From assembly GCA_031310005.1 (NCBI GenBank), contig CM062379.1, positions 1,984,001 to 2,048,000 on the forward strand: a DNA stretch of 64,000 nt, written 5' to 3'. The notes under the pieces were generated by a model, which had not been told where the DNA came from, did not search any database, and saw nothing but the letters and a program-made list of their open reading frames with translations. The stretch is from Dactylellina haptotyla (lineage: Eukaryota > Ascomycota > Orbiliomycetes > Orbiliales > Orbiliaceae). Below are positions 1 to 9,955 of this stretch, one piece after another; position 1 is the first letter of the stretch, and each line of letters opens with the position of its first letter. Position numbers and translations under genes: made by a program.

Positions 1-221
1 AGCCATCGCATCTCATCCAACCATCCTTTCATCCCCACGTCCCTTCGTCTCCCTCGCCTTCATCCAACCGGTAGCTTCGACGTGGGGGGTGCCTCTTTTA
101 CCCGAAATATACTATTGTCGAACATTCAACAGCATAGGATACATCAAATGAAGTGCATTTGATACAATAGTCTTCTCCGTCAATTTCGTTACCATCAGAC
201 CGCACACACACACACTCCAAT

Positions 222-1454
222 ATGGTATGTCCTCCCTCTTATCTTTATATATATACATATATATACACATATGCATATATGTATCATCTTCCATATACAG
301 TAGCTAACTTGGATGTGATATCACAGGCAAAGATATTTAGGCGTCTGGCGTCAGAGCACGCCGCCATCAACGCCTGCCCTCCCCCGGACTACATCGTCGT
401 CGAATCCCCCCACGATGACCTCTTCATCCTCGACGTGACCCTCGTCGGCCCCGTCGGCACTCCCTACGAGTCGGGCGCCTTCCGTCTCTCAATAAAGTGT
501 ACCGACACCTACCCAAGCTCTCCTCCCACCGCCAACTTCAAGACAAAGATATGGCATCCGAACGTCGACGAGAAGTCCGGTGAGGTCTGCGTCGACACCC
601 TAAAAACCAGCTGGACGCCGACCACCAAGCTCCGAGACGTACTCGAGGTCATCAGGAGTCTGCTCATCCATCCCAATCCCTCGAGCGCCTTGAACTCCGA
701 AGCTGGTCTCCTCGCTGAAGAAGACTACAAGGCCTTCTCCCGACAGGCCAAGCTCATGACCAAAATATACGCCTCCATCCCTACCGACCTCAAGAGCACT
801 GTTAAGAACATGCGTCAGAAGGCCGACGAGGAAGGAAGAGCCGCCGCCGCCGGGCCCGCCGGGCCTGCCGCTCCTACGACCCCAGTTGCGAAGCATAGGA
901 AGAACGCATCGTCCTCGTCGTCATTGCGAAGACCCGGTTCGTCTAGCTCCACTAAGCGCGCCGCTGACGACCACCCTTCCGCGCTCTCCATCCCCCCGAG
1001 GGATAGCACTTCCCACGCGGACAATGCTCTTCACACACCCACAAAGGAGCATATAAACAATCAAGCTACTCCATATACTTCAACCCCTCATTCCCATAAG
1101 TCTCATCACGCACCAAAGTCCTCCATTGACTCGACCAATCAGGGCAAGGAAAATACAAACACCGTCTTCTCGCCGTCCTCCACTGGCCGCCGCTCTCGAT
1201 CGTCTAGTCCACTCGGGAAACGCACCTTTGACGAAGCCAATGAGGAAGGTAGCTTGGAGACTGACATTCGCGGAGAGGTTGACAGGAGCATGTCTCCACC
1301 ACCCGCGAAACGACGAAGCGTTGAGATCGAGAGACCAGAGGCTCTCAAAGCTATGACGGAGAGACCAAAGAAAGTTCCCAGAAGCGTCGTCTACTCCAAA
1401 GGCATGGGCGCAAAAGCTAAGGGCATTGCACCAAAGGGCTTGAAGAGATTATAA
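222..1454 (+). CDS. UBE2S-like ubiquitin-conjugating enzyme E2
   Basis: This is a ubiquitin-conjugating enzyme that takes ubiquitin from E1 on a cysteine thioester and passes it to substrates with an E3. Proposed exons are 222-224 and 327-1454, giving 376 aa. The first coding exon is only the ATG. The intron (225-326) has a GTATGT donor, a GCTAACT branch point and a CACAG acceptor. The UBC fold fills residues 2-155, with HPN at 78-80 and catalytic Cys89 in GEVCVDTL. The stretch LLIHPNPSSALNSEAG is close to vertebrate UBE2S and sets it apart from the general Ubc4/5 group. A long Ser/Pro-rich tail follows, with CDK-type SP sites (SPLGKR, SPPPAKR), basic nuclear-localisation patches and a final LKRL. 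UBE2S ends in a similar Leu-Arg tail that docks on the anaphase-promoting complex. The family call is firm; the APC/C role is inference. Confidence 0.9.
   Translation: MVCPPSYLYIYTYIYTYAYMYHLPYTVANLDVISQAKIFRRLASEHAAINACPPPDYIVVESPHDDLFILDVTLVGPVGTPYESGAFRLSIKCTDTYPSSPPTANFKTKIWHPNVDEKSGEVCVDTLKTSWTPTTKLRDVLEVIRSLLIHPNPSSALNSEAGLLAEEDYKAFSRQAKLMTKIYASIPTDLKSTVKNMRQKADEEGRAAAAGPAGPAAPTTPVAKHRKNASSSSSLRRPGSSSSTKRAADDHPSALSIPPRDSTSHADNALHTPTKEHINNQATPYTSTPHSHKSHHAPKSSIDSTNQGKENTNTVFSPSSTGRRSRSSSPLGKRTFDEANEEGSLETDIRGEVDRSMSPPPAKRRSVEIERPEALKAMTERPKKVPRSVVYSKGMGAKAKGIAPKGLKRL
225..326 (+). other. Stop-free intron directly after the E2 start codon
   Basis: Donor GTATGT follows the ATG directly and acceptor CACAG precedes Ala2. 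The intron is 102 nt, a multiple of three, and has no in-frame stop. It holds an AT-rich tract at about 245-285 that alternates TATA and CATA. Retention would add 34 residues rich in Tyr and Ile after Met1 and keep the frame. Confidence 0.75.
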
Positions 1455-1587
1455 CATCTTATTCGCCTGGAGTTTACTTTCCGCGCTCTCTCGAACTCTC
1501 TCTTTCAATTCTACAGATACCCTTTTCAACTTTCTAGCTACGAACTTTTAATGAAACCCTCAAGACTTCAAAACGAAATCGAGGGTA

Positions 1588-1956
1588 TTACATCTTTGTA
1601 TTCTTCTTTAATGCTTCCATCATCTTATTACCCCATTCCTCCCCCCCTGTTTCCCAAGCGTTACTCATGGTTCTGGCGAACGGATTGATTTTTACTCTTT
1701 TAGCTTTTTCTTTTCCTGACCCATCGGCGATACCCATTGGCGGCCTTTTTGGATTTGGTTCTTCCTTTCCTGTGTCTGCTGCATTTCTTCTCTCTTGAAC
1801 CGGGACATGCATTCGCACATTTTCAGAATTGGCATTCCCGACTTCTGGCTCTACGCCACCAAATTTTCTTACCTCTTTATTCTTTCTTTTTTCCTTCTCA
1901 GGCCCGAGGGCTATACAACTGTTCAACTGGGAACAATCTGAGACAATTTGCATCAA
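1588..1956 (-). CDS. Doubtful short lysine/glutamate-rich ORF
   Basis: This open frame is convergent with the E2 gene, 133 nt beyond its stop. It encodes up to 122 residues rich in Lys, Glu and Asn. The last 40 or so (ending after the segments KINPFARTMSNAWE and WGNKMMEALK) look more like a real protein tail than chance translation, with balanced residues and an amphipathic character. The first in-frame ATG lies close to the upstream end. No signal peptide, known domain or clear upstream exon was found, and the 1 kb upstream is AT-rich. It may be the last exon of a gene whose 5' part I cannot see, or chance. I do not recognise a family. Confidence 0.3.
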   Translation of the reverse strand: MMQIVSDCSQLNSCIALGPEKEKRKNKEVRKFGGVEPEVGNANSENVRMHVPVQERRNAADTGKEEPNPKRPPMGIADGSGKEKAKRVKINPFARTMSNAWETGGEEWGNKMMEALKKNTKM

Positions 1957-2978
1957 TGCAATAAACCGAATAGGTGCCTCTTACGTTCACCATAAATAAA
2001 CTCTTATCCGCACACTTGATAGGAAGGCGCTTCCTAGCTGGCCTGTCGAGTGTTGCTAACTAATCAACCTTCTCTTCTCTTGAATCAATGAGAAAGAACA
2101 CCACGGATCGATCATCCATTGCATCAACCAAAACCTATTTCCTTTGTTCAAACTTGCATTCTGCATATTCCTGTCATTACTTCCTTCAGTCATTGGATCA
2201 TTCATTTTCAGGACCGATTTTCGCATTCACTCATTTGCATCCTATAGACAACAAACATTTTGTATAAAAGCACCCTCCTCTACTAACTTTGGATGGGCAA
2301 AACTCTTTCTTACATTGGTGTTTTTGGAGTTACAATTTTTCATTCACATCGCCTCGTCTGTTTTCTCTGCGTATTTTCTCACCTTTGGTATAAAGGTTGG
2401 CGAGCGATATTTTACATTATACTACCACACAGACTATTTGGGATAACTACCAAAAAACAAATGTATATTACACAACTTAATAATCGATGAAAATAATAGA
2501 AACAAATCAATTTAAACAAAATATTTTTTGGTCCCAGTAAGACGTGATTAGAGTACCTTGAACTCATGAATTCAGAGCAGTTATATCAATATCGTTACCA
2601 AGTAGGCTTTATAGATGTTTTGCAACAGCTGACAACGCACTCTTGGAGAGAGATACGAAGACTAAGTTATAAACTTTGTTCGATGGTGATGATGATGAAA
2701 TAATCTTCATATTAGAACGAAAATTCTAACAGGCTCAGACAACAAATATGTTGGATATCTTAAACTACAAATCACAAACACCCGCTCCCAACACCCGCAG
2801 AGCAAGTCTCAGACTATAACACGCTCCGTCCCGTCTTCCCGTCGTCGTTGGACTGACTAACAATGTTTTCAACCAAACAGTTAGCGAATCCAACTTTTAC
2901 CCACCGTCCAACAGAGTTATATAACTTAATTCGCCATGAAGAGAGAAAGAGGAAGGAATAAAAGAGATAGAAAACTTA
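1957..2978. other. Intergenic, AT-rich, no gene seen
   Basis: This stretch is AT-rich with scattered stops in all frames. A plus-strand open frame at 2144-2446 is Phe-rich and hydrophobic and looks like chance reading of T-rich DNA. The esterase gene ends at its right side, so part of the stretch is probably that gene's 3' UTR. Confidence 0.5.
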
Positions 2979-4013
2979 CTAAAACCCTCGCATAACCCGC
3001 ACTCTGTTCTCTCTCGCCCGCCTGGTAACCTCGACACCCGGCGCGATCATTTCAAAAGCGTGCGGTACACCCGGGTAAACGTGCACTTCGACCTGGACGC
3101 CCGCTTTGGCCAGTTGCGAGGCGAATTCTAAATCCTCATGGAGGAAGATATCTAACCCGCCGACGTCGATGTATGTCGGCGGGAGATCGTGGAGGCCAAT
3201 TGTACCCGCTGCGCGCGCGGGTGCGGAATACGGTGATGCATTGTCTGTGCCTACGGTGTCCTTACCTAACAGGGCGGACCACGCGGTTAAGTTGTCCGTG
3301 TAGGACCATGTTGCGAACGGGGCGATTGCAGTACTAGTGGTGGTGCGGTCATCGAGCATAGGGTATATTAGAATTTGCTTTGCGAGGGGCGGCTGCAGGT
3401 TTCGATCGCGCGCGAGGAGGGAGACCCCTGCTGCTAGGCCGCCGCCAGCGGATTCGCCTACTATGGCTATTTTTGAGGGGTCGATGTGGAGGAGCTGGGA
3501 GTGGGTGTGTAGGAAGGTTAGAGCTGAGTAGGCGTCTTCGAGGGGGTTTGGGGAGGGGGATTCGGGTGCTACGCGGTAGTCGATGGAGAAAACGGGCAGG
3601 TGGGAAGTTCCTGCGTGGAGATGGGGCAAGCGGAGTTGTTGGTCCATGTGGCGGATTATCATGCCACCGCCGTGGATATGTAGAATTGCTGGGGAGGGAG
3701 GGGAATTTGATGGGATGGGAGGGGCGAAATGGTGGAGGGTGAGGGTGTGGCCATCATGCGCGGTGACGGTGTGAGTGGTATGTGTGATTGGGGTTTTGGG
3801 TTCCAATGGGACGCTATTGGGGTCCGTTGAAGCTGCTGTGGCGGATGCGGCGGCGGCGGCGGCCTCGTGGAAGCGGGCCCATGCTGCGTACGAGATTCGA
3901 GAACGTTGGCGACGGGCTTCGATGTCGTGGACGGGGAGCGGTGGTATCCTTTTGGTGGCTTCGACTATGGGGCCTGCTACTGCGAACCACTCAGGGTCGT
4001 ATTTCAGAGACAT
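2979..4013 (-). CDS. Alpha/beta hydrolase, HSL-type esterase/lipase
   Basis: This is an intronless 344-aa carboxylester hydrolase of the hormone-sensitive-lipase group (alpha/beta-hydrolase fold 3), which cleaves acyl esters. The oxyanion-hole motif HGGG is at 114-117 and the nucleophile elbow GESAG at 186-190, with Ser188. The acid is probably Asp288 in GGLDIF and the base His318 in GVPHAFE, so the triad is complete and in the usual order. DYRVAPE after the oxyanion hole is also typical. There is no signal peptide, so it is probably cytosolic. Residues 50-70 form an Ala-rich, low-complexity linker. The start at 4013 was chosen because the preceding sequence is AT-rich and the N-terminus looks complete. 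The CoA-transferase gene lies 620 nt upstream on the same strand. The substrate cannot be told from sequence. Confidence 0.93.
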   Translation of the reverse strand: MSLKYDPEWFAVAGPIVEATKRIPPLPVHDIEARRQRSRISYAAWARFHEAAAAAASATAASTDPNSVPLEPKTPITHTTHTVTAHDGHTLTLHHFAPPIPSNSPPSPAILHIHGGGMIIRHMDQQLRLPHLHAGTSHLPVFSIDYRVAPESPSPNPLEDAYSALTFLHTHSQLLHIDPSKIAIVGESAGGGLAAGVSLLARDRNLQPPLAKQILIYPMLDDRTTTSTAIAPFATWSYTDNLTAWSALLGKDTVGTDNASPYSAPARAAGTIGLHDLPPTYIDVGGLDIFLHEDLEFASQLAKAGVQVEVHVYPGVPHAFEMIAPGVEVTRRARENRVRVMRGF

Positions 4014-4633
4014 ATTAATATTTAGATATATATATAAAAATATATGTCGATTCTATATTGTAAGTTTTGTATATATTAATATTCCAGATGTCCACAGTGT
4101 AAGTAGATGCATCCAAGTACTGTTTATTCGCATAAATAGGATATAGACCCAGATCTTCAATATCGCAGTTGTATGTTGTTATAGGCTCTACGTAGAATTA
4201 GAGCAAGCGAATCAAGGTCAAGTTTAGTTCCCGCGGTTAAAATACATCGTCAGAAGGGAGAGAGGAAAGAATTACAGAGAAGCTTCCCCAGATCCTCTAG
4301 CGACCTACTAGTGAGGTTTTGTACCTCGGTCCGGATATCTGACCCTTACATATCTAGCGGCGGAGCTACTGTGCTACTATCGTCTCGAGCGGCGCTGAAG
4401 CGTCAGATAACCAACCCCTCTCGCACAGAAGAAAATCGGCTCCACAGTTCACGCCACCCCACTCTCGGCTACAGATCAACATCCAGGGATGTCCATGTTC
4501 CTTATGCAACAAGTTTTCTCAGATTCAGATGTATATTTCGCAAGAATTTAACCGATCAATTTAAATAGATGGTAAAACTGGAGTATAATATTATTTTAAT
4601 TGATGACACCACAGGTACCAGCTGCGGGTTAAA
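4014..4633. other. Intergenic, esterase promoter
   Basis: This is the upstream region of the esterase and the 3' flank of the CoA-transferase. It has very AT-rich tracts around 4020-4080 and 4560-4620. No open frame resembles a protein. Confidence 0.5.
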
Positions 4634-6634
4634 TTAATTTTCACCGGTAACGACTTGCACCATCAAGTCTTTCGGCCATACAGGCTTATCAGTCCCATTC
4701 CCTCTTGTGCCTACATTGTATTTGAGCTCTACGGCGCCATCCTTCCATTGCGCGATAGGTTTTACCGCTCTAAAAGTCATACCCAGGTTCTCCGCTTTAC
4801 GGGCCTCGAAGAACCCTGGTTGAAACAGTGTCTCCTTGTCATACTGGTAAAGAAGTTTGACCATTGCTGGCAGTAATACCTGCATTGGCTCGTAGTGGCG
4901 GAAAACAGGGGCCCCGTGCCGCTTCCATACGTCTTTCCAGGTATCTTCGCCGTATTGTCCACAGGAGCGGACGAGCCATTGAGAGTAGTAATTTAGGGCA
5001 ACCTATAAAAAAATGTAAGCTTGCGTTCGGTAAATATTTAGAGTTTCTATGTAATATATCTCACATCGACCCCGTAACTTCCTCCTTTCTCCCCTCGCTC
5101 TAGGAGCGCTTGTAGAACCGCAGTAGAACCGCAGACGCCCGTGCTATACATAAATTAGCTCAGTACATGTCTTGAAAAGTAGGATGGGTGACTATTTACC
5201 AGTAGTCAGAGTTTGGAAAAACAGGTGTAACGGCCTCATTATTGCCCATTGCTTGTCCGTAGGCTAGAGATACACCGCAGCACTTACCATCAAGCTCTTA
5301 TTAGTATCACTGTTGTCCTGGAATTGTCCACACAATATAGAAATAATACTCACTGCATCACTGATCTGTTGCCAACCACTACGGTGACTCCACGGCCCAT
5401 ACCAACCGTAACAATTCTCCCGTACGTGGATAATTCCTCGCCCCCGGTCTTTGACAAGCTCGAATATTGCTTCACGGCCGAACCCCAAACGTTCCATAAC
5501 ACCGGGTCTATACCCGTCCACCACAACATCGGCCTCAAGTATCAACTGTTTCAGTTTCTCTTTATCTTCTTCGTTTTTGAGATGTAGATGGCAGTTCCAT
5601 TTACCCCAATGCAGATCCTGGTGGAGTGAGGAGAAATCTGTGATCTGAGGTGACGCTATACGCATAACACTTGCGCCCATCTCCGCCAGTCCTCGGCCGA
5701 TCGCCGGCGAGGCGATTACTCTCGTCAAATCGACGACTTTGAGCCCCGCGAGAGGGCGTTTTGGTGAAGCCGGATTAGAGGCGTCCTCCTTCCACCATGA
5801 TGCCGGCTGGGATGATTTAGGGTCCTTGGCGATTTCGAAGAGACCGACATTGCTATTCGCTTTACCGTGTTCCGAATCAAAATACTCCTCGGAAGAGTGG
5901 GCGATTGTGCCAGCTTGGCGGTTTTTTTCATTCATCAATTCGTCTAAGCTCTTTGCGTCGAGTTTAGAAACTGCGTCCTGGATTCTCTTTACGACGATTT
6001 CTTGTGTGTCGTCAGGCTCGCCGTCCAAGGGCAGGCCTAGAGCTGTGAGAGTTGGGTCCGGATTCATGCTACCGTGAACATGATAGAATCGACCGTCTTT
6101 CGTCTCATAGATATTGGTCGCCCGTTGTCTATGCAGACTAACGTTGGCTCGGTGTTTGTCCTCGTTTGGGAACATCTTTTGGGTTTCCGCAGACGCCGGG
6201 TCCATCTGTGTAGGCACCCCGTCTTTGATTATTTGAGCGAGTAACGGGCTCATGAAGAACAACGAAGCGTGATCACTTTGCAGAGAAATTTTACTCCATG
6301 TCAGTTTCATTCTCTTTTCTTTATTAAAATGATAGAATTTTATGATTAAGAATACTCACGAATTGATAGTGACATCTAACGGCTCCGTTTTATACTTACG
6401 CGTGATGAGAAGATTAAGCATCAAGGCCTCAAGTCCTTTGAGGGCCGTAATACTCTCCGCAAACCTCCAGTTGATTGGAATGCTTGGTTTGGAAGATCCT
6501 TCAAACTTCAGGTGTTTGCTGATGGACTTCAGCTCTTCCGGTAGCGTCTTCATTAGGGGATTCTCTAAGATCCCTTTCTGTAAGACTTCCCAAGCCTCTT
6601 CGGGCACCGAGTAAATACCACCGGTAGAACCCAT
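4634..6634 (-). CDS. Family III CoA-transferase (CaiB/BaiF type)
   Basis: This is a class III acyl-CoA transferase that moves CoA between carboxylic acids through an aspartyl-CoA intermediate. Five exons splice in frame: 6634-6360, 6275-5354, 5282-5200, 5143-5065 and 5002-4634, giving 575 aa. Introns are 84, 71, 56 and 62 nt. CaiB features include ADVVVDGYRPGVMERLGFG, GGLKVVDLTRV-like text (LAGLKVVDLTRVIASP) and TPVFPNSDYCTG, where Asp425 fits the catalytic position. GGSYGVDVALNYYSQW follows. The protein is longer than the 380-430 aa bacterial enzymes because of an N-terminal half (residues 1-240) typical of the large fungal members. There is no signal peptide or clear peroxisomal SKL end. 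The natural acid substrate is unknown; an alpha-methylacyl-CoA racemase-like reaction is also possible in this family. Confidence 0.88.
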
Positions 6635-7173
6635 TTTGTATAGTTTCGGAATATTGAATTCCTTATATATGTTGAGTTTATAAAATACTAATATATATAT
6701 TATACATGTACGTATAGACCGAGATATAAAGTAGGCTTGTATATAATTGCGGGTTGGTCGATTTTATATTTTGCTGACAAGAAGTGGAAACTTGACAGGT
6801 TTAGATCGAGAATATATAGCAATATATATAGGGTATATATATTCCAAAAAAACATTCGGCAGTTCCGTTGAAAACTACGATTTAAATCACAAGCAATCGC
6901 GGGGTAGACGCGGATATATCATTCCGAGACTCGGCCGCGGCAGAAAAGCGTGCTGACTGACGATCGAAAACAGCATGATGTACTAGGGAAAGCGTTGATA
7001 CGAATAAAACAACCAATGTCAACACACGTGGGCATACCCTCCTCAGACATAGGAAATACTCGGCGTAGGTCATGAGTTCGGTTTTCAAAGCCTAGGTTTT
7101 TCCAGTGATGGGTCATGTATCACTTATATCCTCAAAAGCAACGTTTTGGAATTTTATCGTATTTCTCATATAT
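6635..7173. other. Intergenic, CoA-transferase promoter
   Basis: This is an AT-rich spacer with alternating TATA tracts at 6690-6730 and 6815-6845, upstream of the CoA-transferase and downstream of the membrane-protein gene. No gene was seen. Confidence 0.5.
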
Positions 7174-9060
7174 TTAACTCGTGATGTTATCGACGCTAAT
7201 TCCAACGCCGCTGACATATTTCACCGCTCCTCGTCCTTTCTCCGTCATGACTTCTTTATCTCCTGTCACCTTTTGCAAAATTAAAGAGATGTTATCAACA
7301 CCACTGTCCGGTATTTCTATATTGCCCACCATATACCCGACCCATGCTAAAGTCAACACGATCAGAAATCCAACTAGTGCAATGATGATATTGAGAGACT
7401 CGATAGAAACGGCAAGCCGATCGAGGGTAATTTGGGTTTTACCAAGGGATTTAAATCGCGGATTCGCTAGATCCGTGTGAGATATTGATGCAGCGGCGAA
7501 GCGAGAGAGAGATGCAGCCACCCAGGTCGAATAGGACATGTTGAGTGATTCGGATGGGTGGGTAGGTAAGTGAAAATTAAAATATGGTGTCGCAGGGGAC
7601 GATAGCGGGAGCGTAGAAATCGTAGAAATCCCTAGGGTTTGAGACGTTGCCAGACTCATGTAGCTCCCGTAGGCTATGCTTGATGAAAATATAGCTGCTA
7701 TCTCATCACGTATCGCGCCTTTTAATTTATCCTGCGAGGAGAACTTTTCAAGCCCCTCTACCACGTTAATTGTTGTGGAACACTCAAAAGCTTTTGTGGC
7801 TGTGTTTGAAGTCAAGGCCTCGATGACAATAATCTGAGAGCATCGAGGTCCGCATGTCAAATCTGTGTGCATAAATATTGTTTCTTCAGGAATGTTGCAA
7901 TTGAAGTATGGTATCTCATATTTCGTGATATTTCGGTTGCCGATGATGTATGAAAATGAGCAATTGTTCGTAGCTTGAACTATTTCTACGTACGTTGCTT
8001 CAGTACAAGCGCTTGTGACTGTAATATTACGTATATTTGGCCAACGAGAGGGCCGGCCGAGGGCGAAGATACTGTCAGAGTCATATTCTTGTAATGTATA
8101 GATGCAATCTGTAGGACGATCTATCGTCCAATCAAGACCTTTCCTTGAGAGGTCGAGTAGGTTACCATTCTCTCCCTCCACGCCAAATCTACTAATAAAT
8201 TCCATGCCGTTTGATTTTGCAGATAATAACTGGTTGCGCGTATCCGTACTCGGGCCGATGTAGAGCCAATTTGTAATATATGCTTCACTACCCTTCTCGA
8301 GGTATGTGACATCATCGATTTGGAAAGTAAATCCTAGTAGAGCAATTGCGAGTTCTGTTGAAAGAGCCGTTATAAGGAGGAGAGAGATTAAAAGCACAGA
8401 AATTGACGGCTGAGTATGAACTTTGGAGTTGTTAATCTGGGAAGATTGAGGGTTATGTCGCCCGTTTTGGATCTTTCTCTTCAAATGTGTCCAAATTAGC
8501 GAGCAACAAACTGATGCCGAATCTATAGATAATATATCAACTGTATCCTCGTAGGTATTTGAGTGATGCTGCAATAAGCTCCACCGTAAAACCTTTGCGC
8601 ATTCTTCGTAAAAGCTCTTGACAGCGCGCGCAATTATCAGTGATGTTAAAATCACTGCCGAATTAAAAAACTGTTTCGTGGCGGGTGTGAAACCGATTTC
8701 AAGCTGATGTGTAGGTAGGATTAGGATCAAATTGAGGAAAGCAAAGAGAAAAATGATTGAGAGCCCACGGAGAGAAAGTCGTAGAAGCACTCTGTGGGAA
8801 TGTCTGAATTTGGGAGATACTACTAAGGTCGACCCCTTTGCGACGTCGAAGGTTGAAATACTCGAAATTTGCATATCGGGATAGTAATTATATGGCGACG
8901 AGGAACACAGAGGTGCCACAGGATATCCATCAAACCCAAGATCATATCTGTAGTTACCTGCAGTCGAGGAAAGGCAAGTCAACTGACCCGGATCATTCGT
9001 TAATCCATACCGCGAAGTATCGTGACCTGGGGGGTCTCCAGATTGCGTTGCTTGTTCCAT
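7174..9060 (-). CDS. Orphan multi-pass membrane glycoprotein
   Basis: This uninterrupted frame encodes 628 aa. I do not recognise a named family. An N-terminal cytosolic-looking segment of about 95 aa is rich in Tyr, Ser and Pro. Hydrophobic helices follow at about 99-117, 131-148 and 219-245. A large ectodomain-like region (about 246-555) then carries many N-glycosylation sequons (NIT, NCS, NMS) and several cysteines, including CGPRC. A last helix is at 558-580 and a short charged tail ends the protein. The shape is that of fungal-specific membrane proteins with one large loop, which are usually uncharacterised. Its start faces the start of the surface-protein gene about 900 bp away. The composition is AT-biased compared with the esterase and EGT1 genes. 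It is certain as a coding region; its function is unknown. Confidence 0.8.
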   Translation of the reverse strand: MEQATQSGDPPGHDTSRYGLTNDPGQLTCLSSTAGNYRYDLGFDGYPVAPLCSSSPYNYYPDMQISSISTFDVAKGSTLVVSPKFRHSHRVLLRLSLRGLSIIFLFAFLNLILILPTHQLEIGFTPATKQFFNSAVILTSLIIARAVKSFYEECAKVLRWSLLQHHSNTYEDTVDILSIDSASVCCSLIWTHLKRKIQNGRHNPQSSQINNSKVHTQPSISVLLISLLLITALSTELAIALLGFTFQIDDVTYLEKGSEAYITNWLYIGPSTDTRNQLLSAKSNGMEFISRFGVEGENGNLLDLSRKGLDWTIDRPTDCIYTLQEYDSDSIFALGRPSRWPNIRNITVTSACTEATYVEIVQATNNCSFSYIIGNRNITKYEIPYFNCNIPEETIFMHTDLTCGPRCSQIIVIEALTSNTATKAFECSTTINVVEGLEKFSSQDKLKGAIRDEIAAIFSSSIAYGSYMSLATSQTLGISTISTLPLSSPATPYFNFHLPTHPSESLNMSYSTWVAASLSRFAAASISHTDLANPRFKSLGKTQITLDRLAVSIESLNIIIALVGFLIVLTLAWVGYMVGNIEIPDSGVDNISLILQKVTGDKEVMTEKGRGAVKYVSGVGISVDNITS

Positions 9061-9955
9061 AGTTCACCAGGAGAATGTCACCATAAGCATAAATTAGAGG
9101 ATAAAAAGCTGGAAGAACGAACTGAGCAGTGTAGAGAATAGTTTGAATTTTTCACAAAGATCTTCTAGACTAATGGTATTGCTGCACTACCCCCTTAGCT
9201 GTGCTGACATAACCCTGCACCGAGCGATAATGCAGAAATGGTCGTGGAATATATGATCCAGATTCAAATCCATGCAATGCCACTCTTCTCGTAACTGCTA
9301 TCGCACTTCGCGCTCCGTATACTTCTCTATCGAATTTACATTTTTCCGAAAGGGGCGGTTGTATGCAACTCTTTCTCGGCGCGGTCCCTGTTAATTAATC
9401 TTCGGGTCCGCCAATTGCAGCTGGGTTCGAAGCCTTGTAAACCTTGAGGCTCACAGACCTCCCCGGGACCGCCAGACCGGTAACCAGGCTGTTTCTGAGA
9501 CCGCAACCAATCACTTTACAACATCCCTCAGCCCTTCAACACCTTCAACACCCTGACAAAGGGTAGGCAGCAAGCTTCGCACAAGTCCGGACGTCCACAA
9601 AGACAAGGATTTGTGAAATGCCAATTGGTTTCGCCCACTAACCATGGCATTAAATGCAGCCCAGGGAGTAAACATATCACAAGAGGATAGATATATAATC
9701 AGATCTAAAAGTAGAAACTTCCACGTGGCTGGAACAACCTTGGTTTAAGCAAACCGTGGGATGGGTTTTAGGGGATATCTGGCGTGCATATAAGGATTTG
9801 AACTTCACCCCTTGCGATCTTTCCTCCCAGACCCGAGGGTATGGTAGGGGCGAAATAATAACGACATATTCTTTCCAGAAAGGTAACAACCCACCTTGTG
9901 GAATTTCAGCCAGCACTCATAAAAAGTCCTTGGAAATAAAGTTCAAGAGGCAAAA
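9061..9955. other. Divergent promoter between two membrane-protein genes
   Basis: The region separates two divergently transcribed genes. A plus-strand frame at 9756-10046 has an oddly protein-like stretch (YKDLNFTPCDLSS) and could hold a missed 5' exon of the downstream gene, but I could not join it confidently. GGGTTCGAAGCC at about 9432 resembles a tRNA B box but lacks a partner A box. Confidence 0.4.

Noticed and set aside
2144-2446. Plus-strand hydrophobic frame of 100 aa
   Set aside because: Phe-rich reading of T-rich DNA; apparent signal peptide but no cysteines, domain or promoter context.
3380-3742. Plus-strand frame of 120 aa
   Set aside because: It is antisense to the esterase, whose GC-rich codons create a Gly/Arg-rich mirror frame.
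9425-9445. B-box-like GGGTTCGAAGCC
   Set aside because: No A box at tRNA distance and no acceptor stem.
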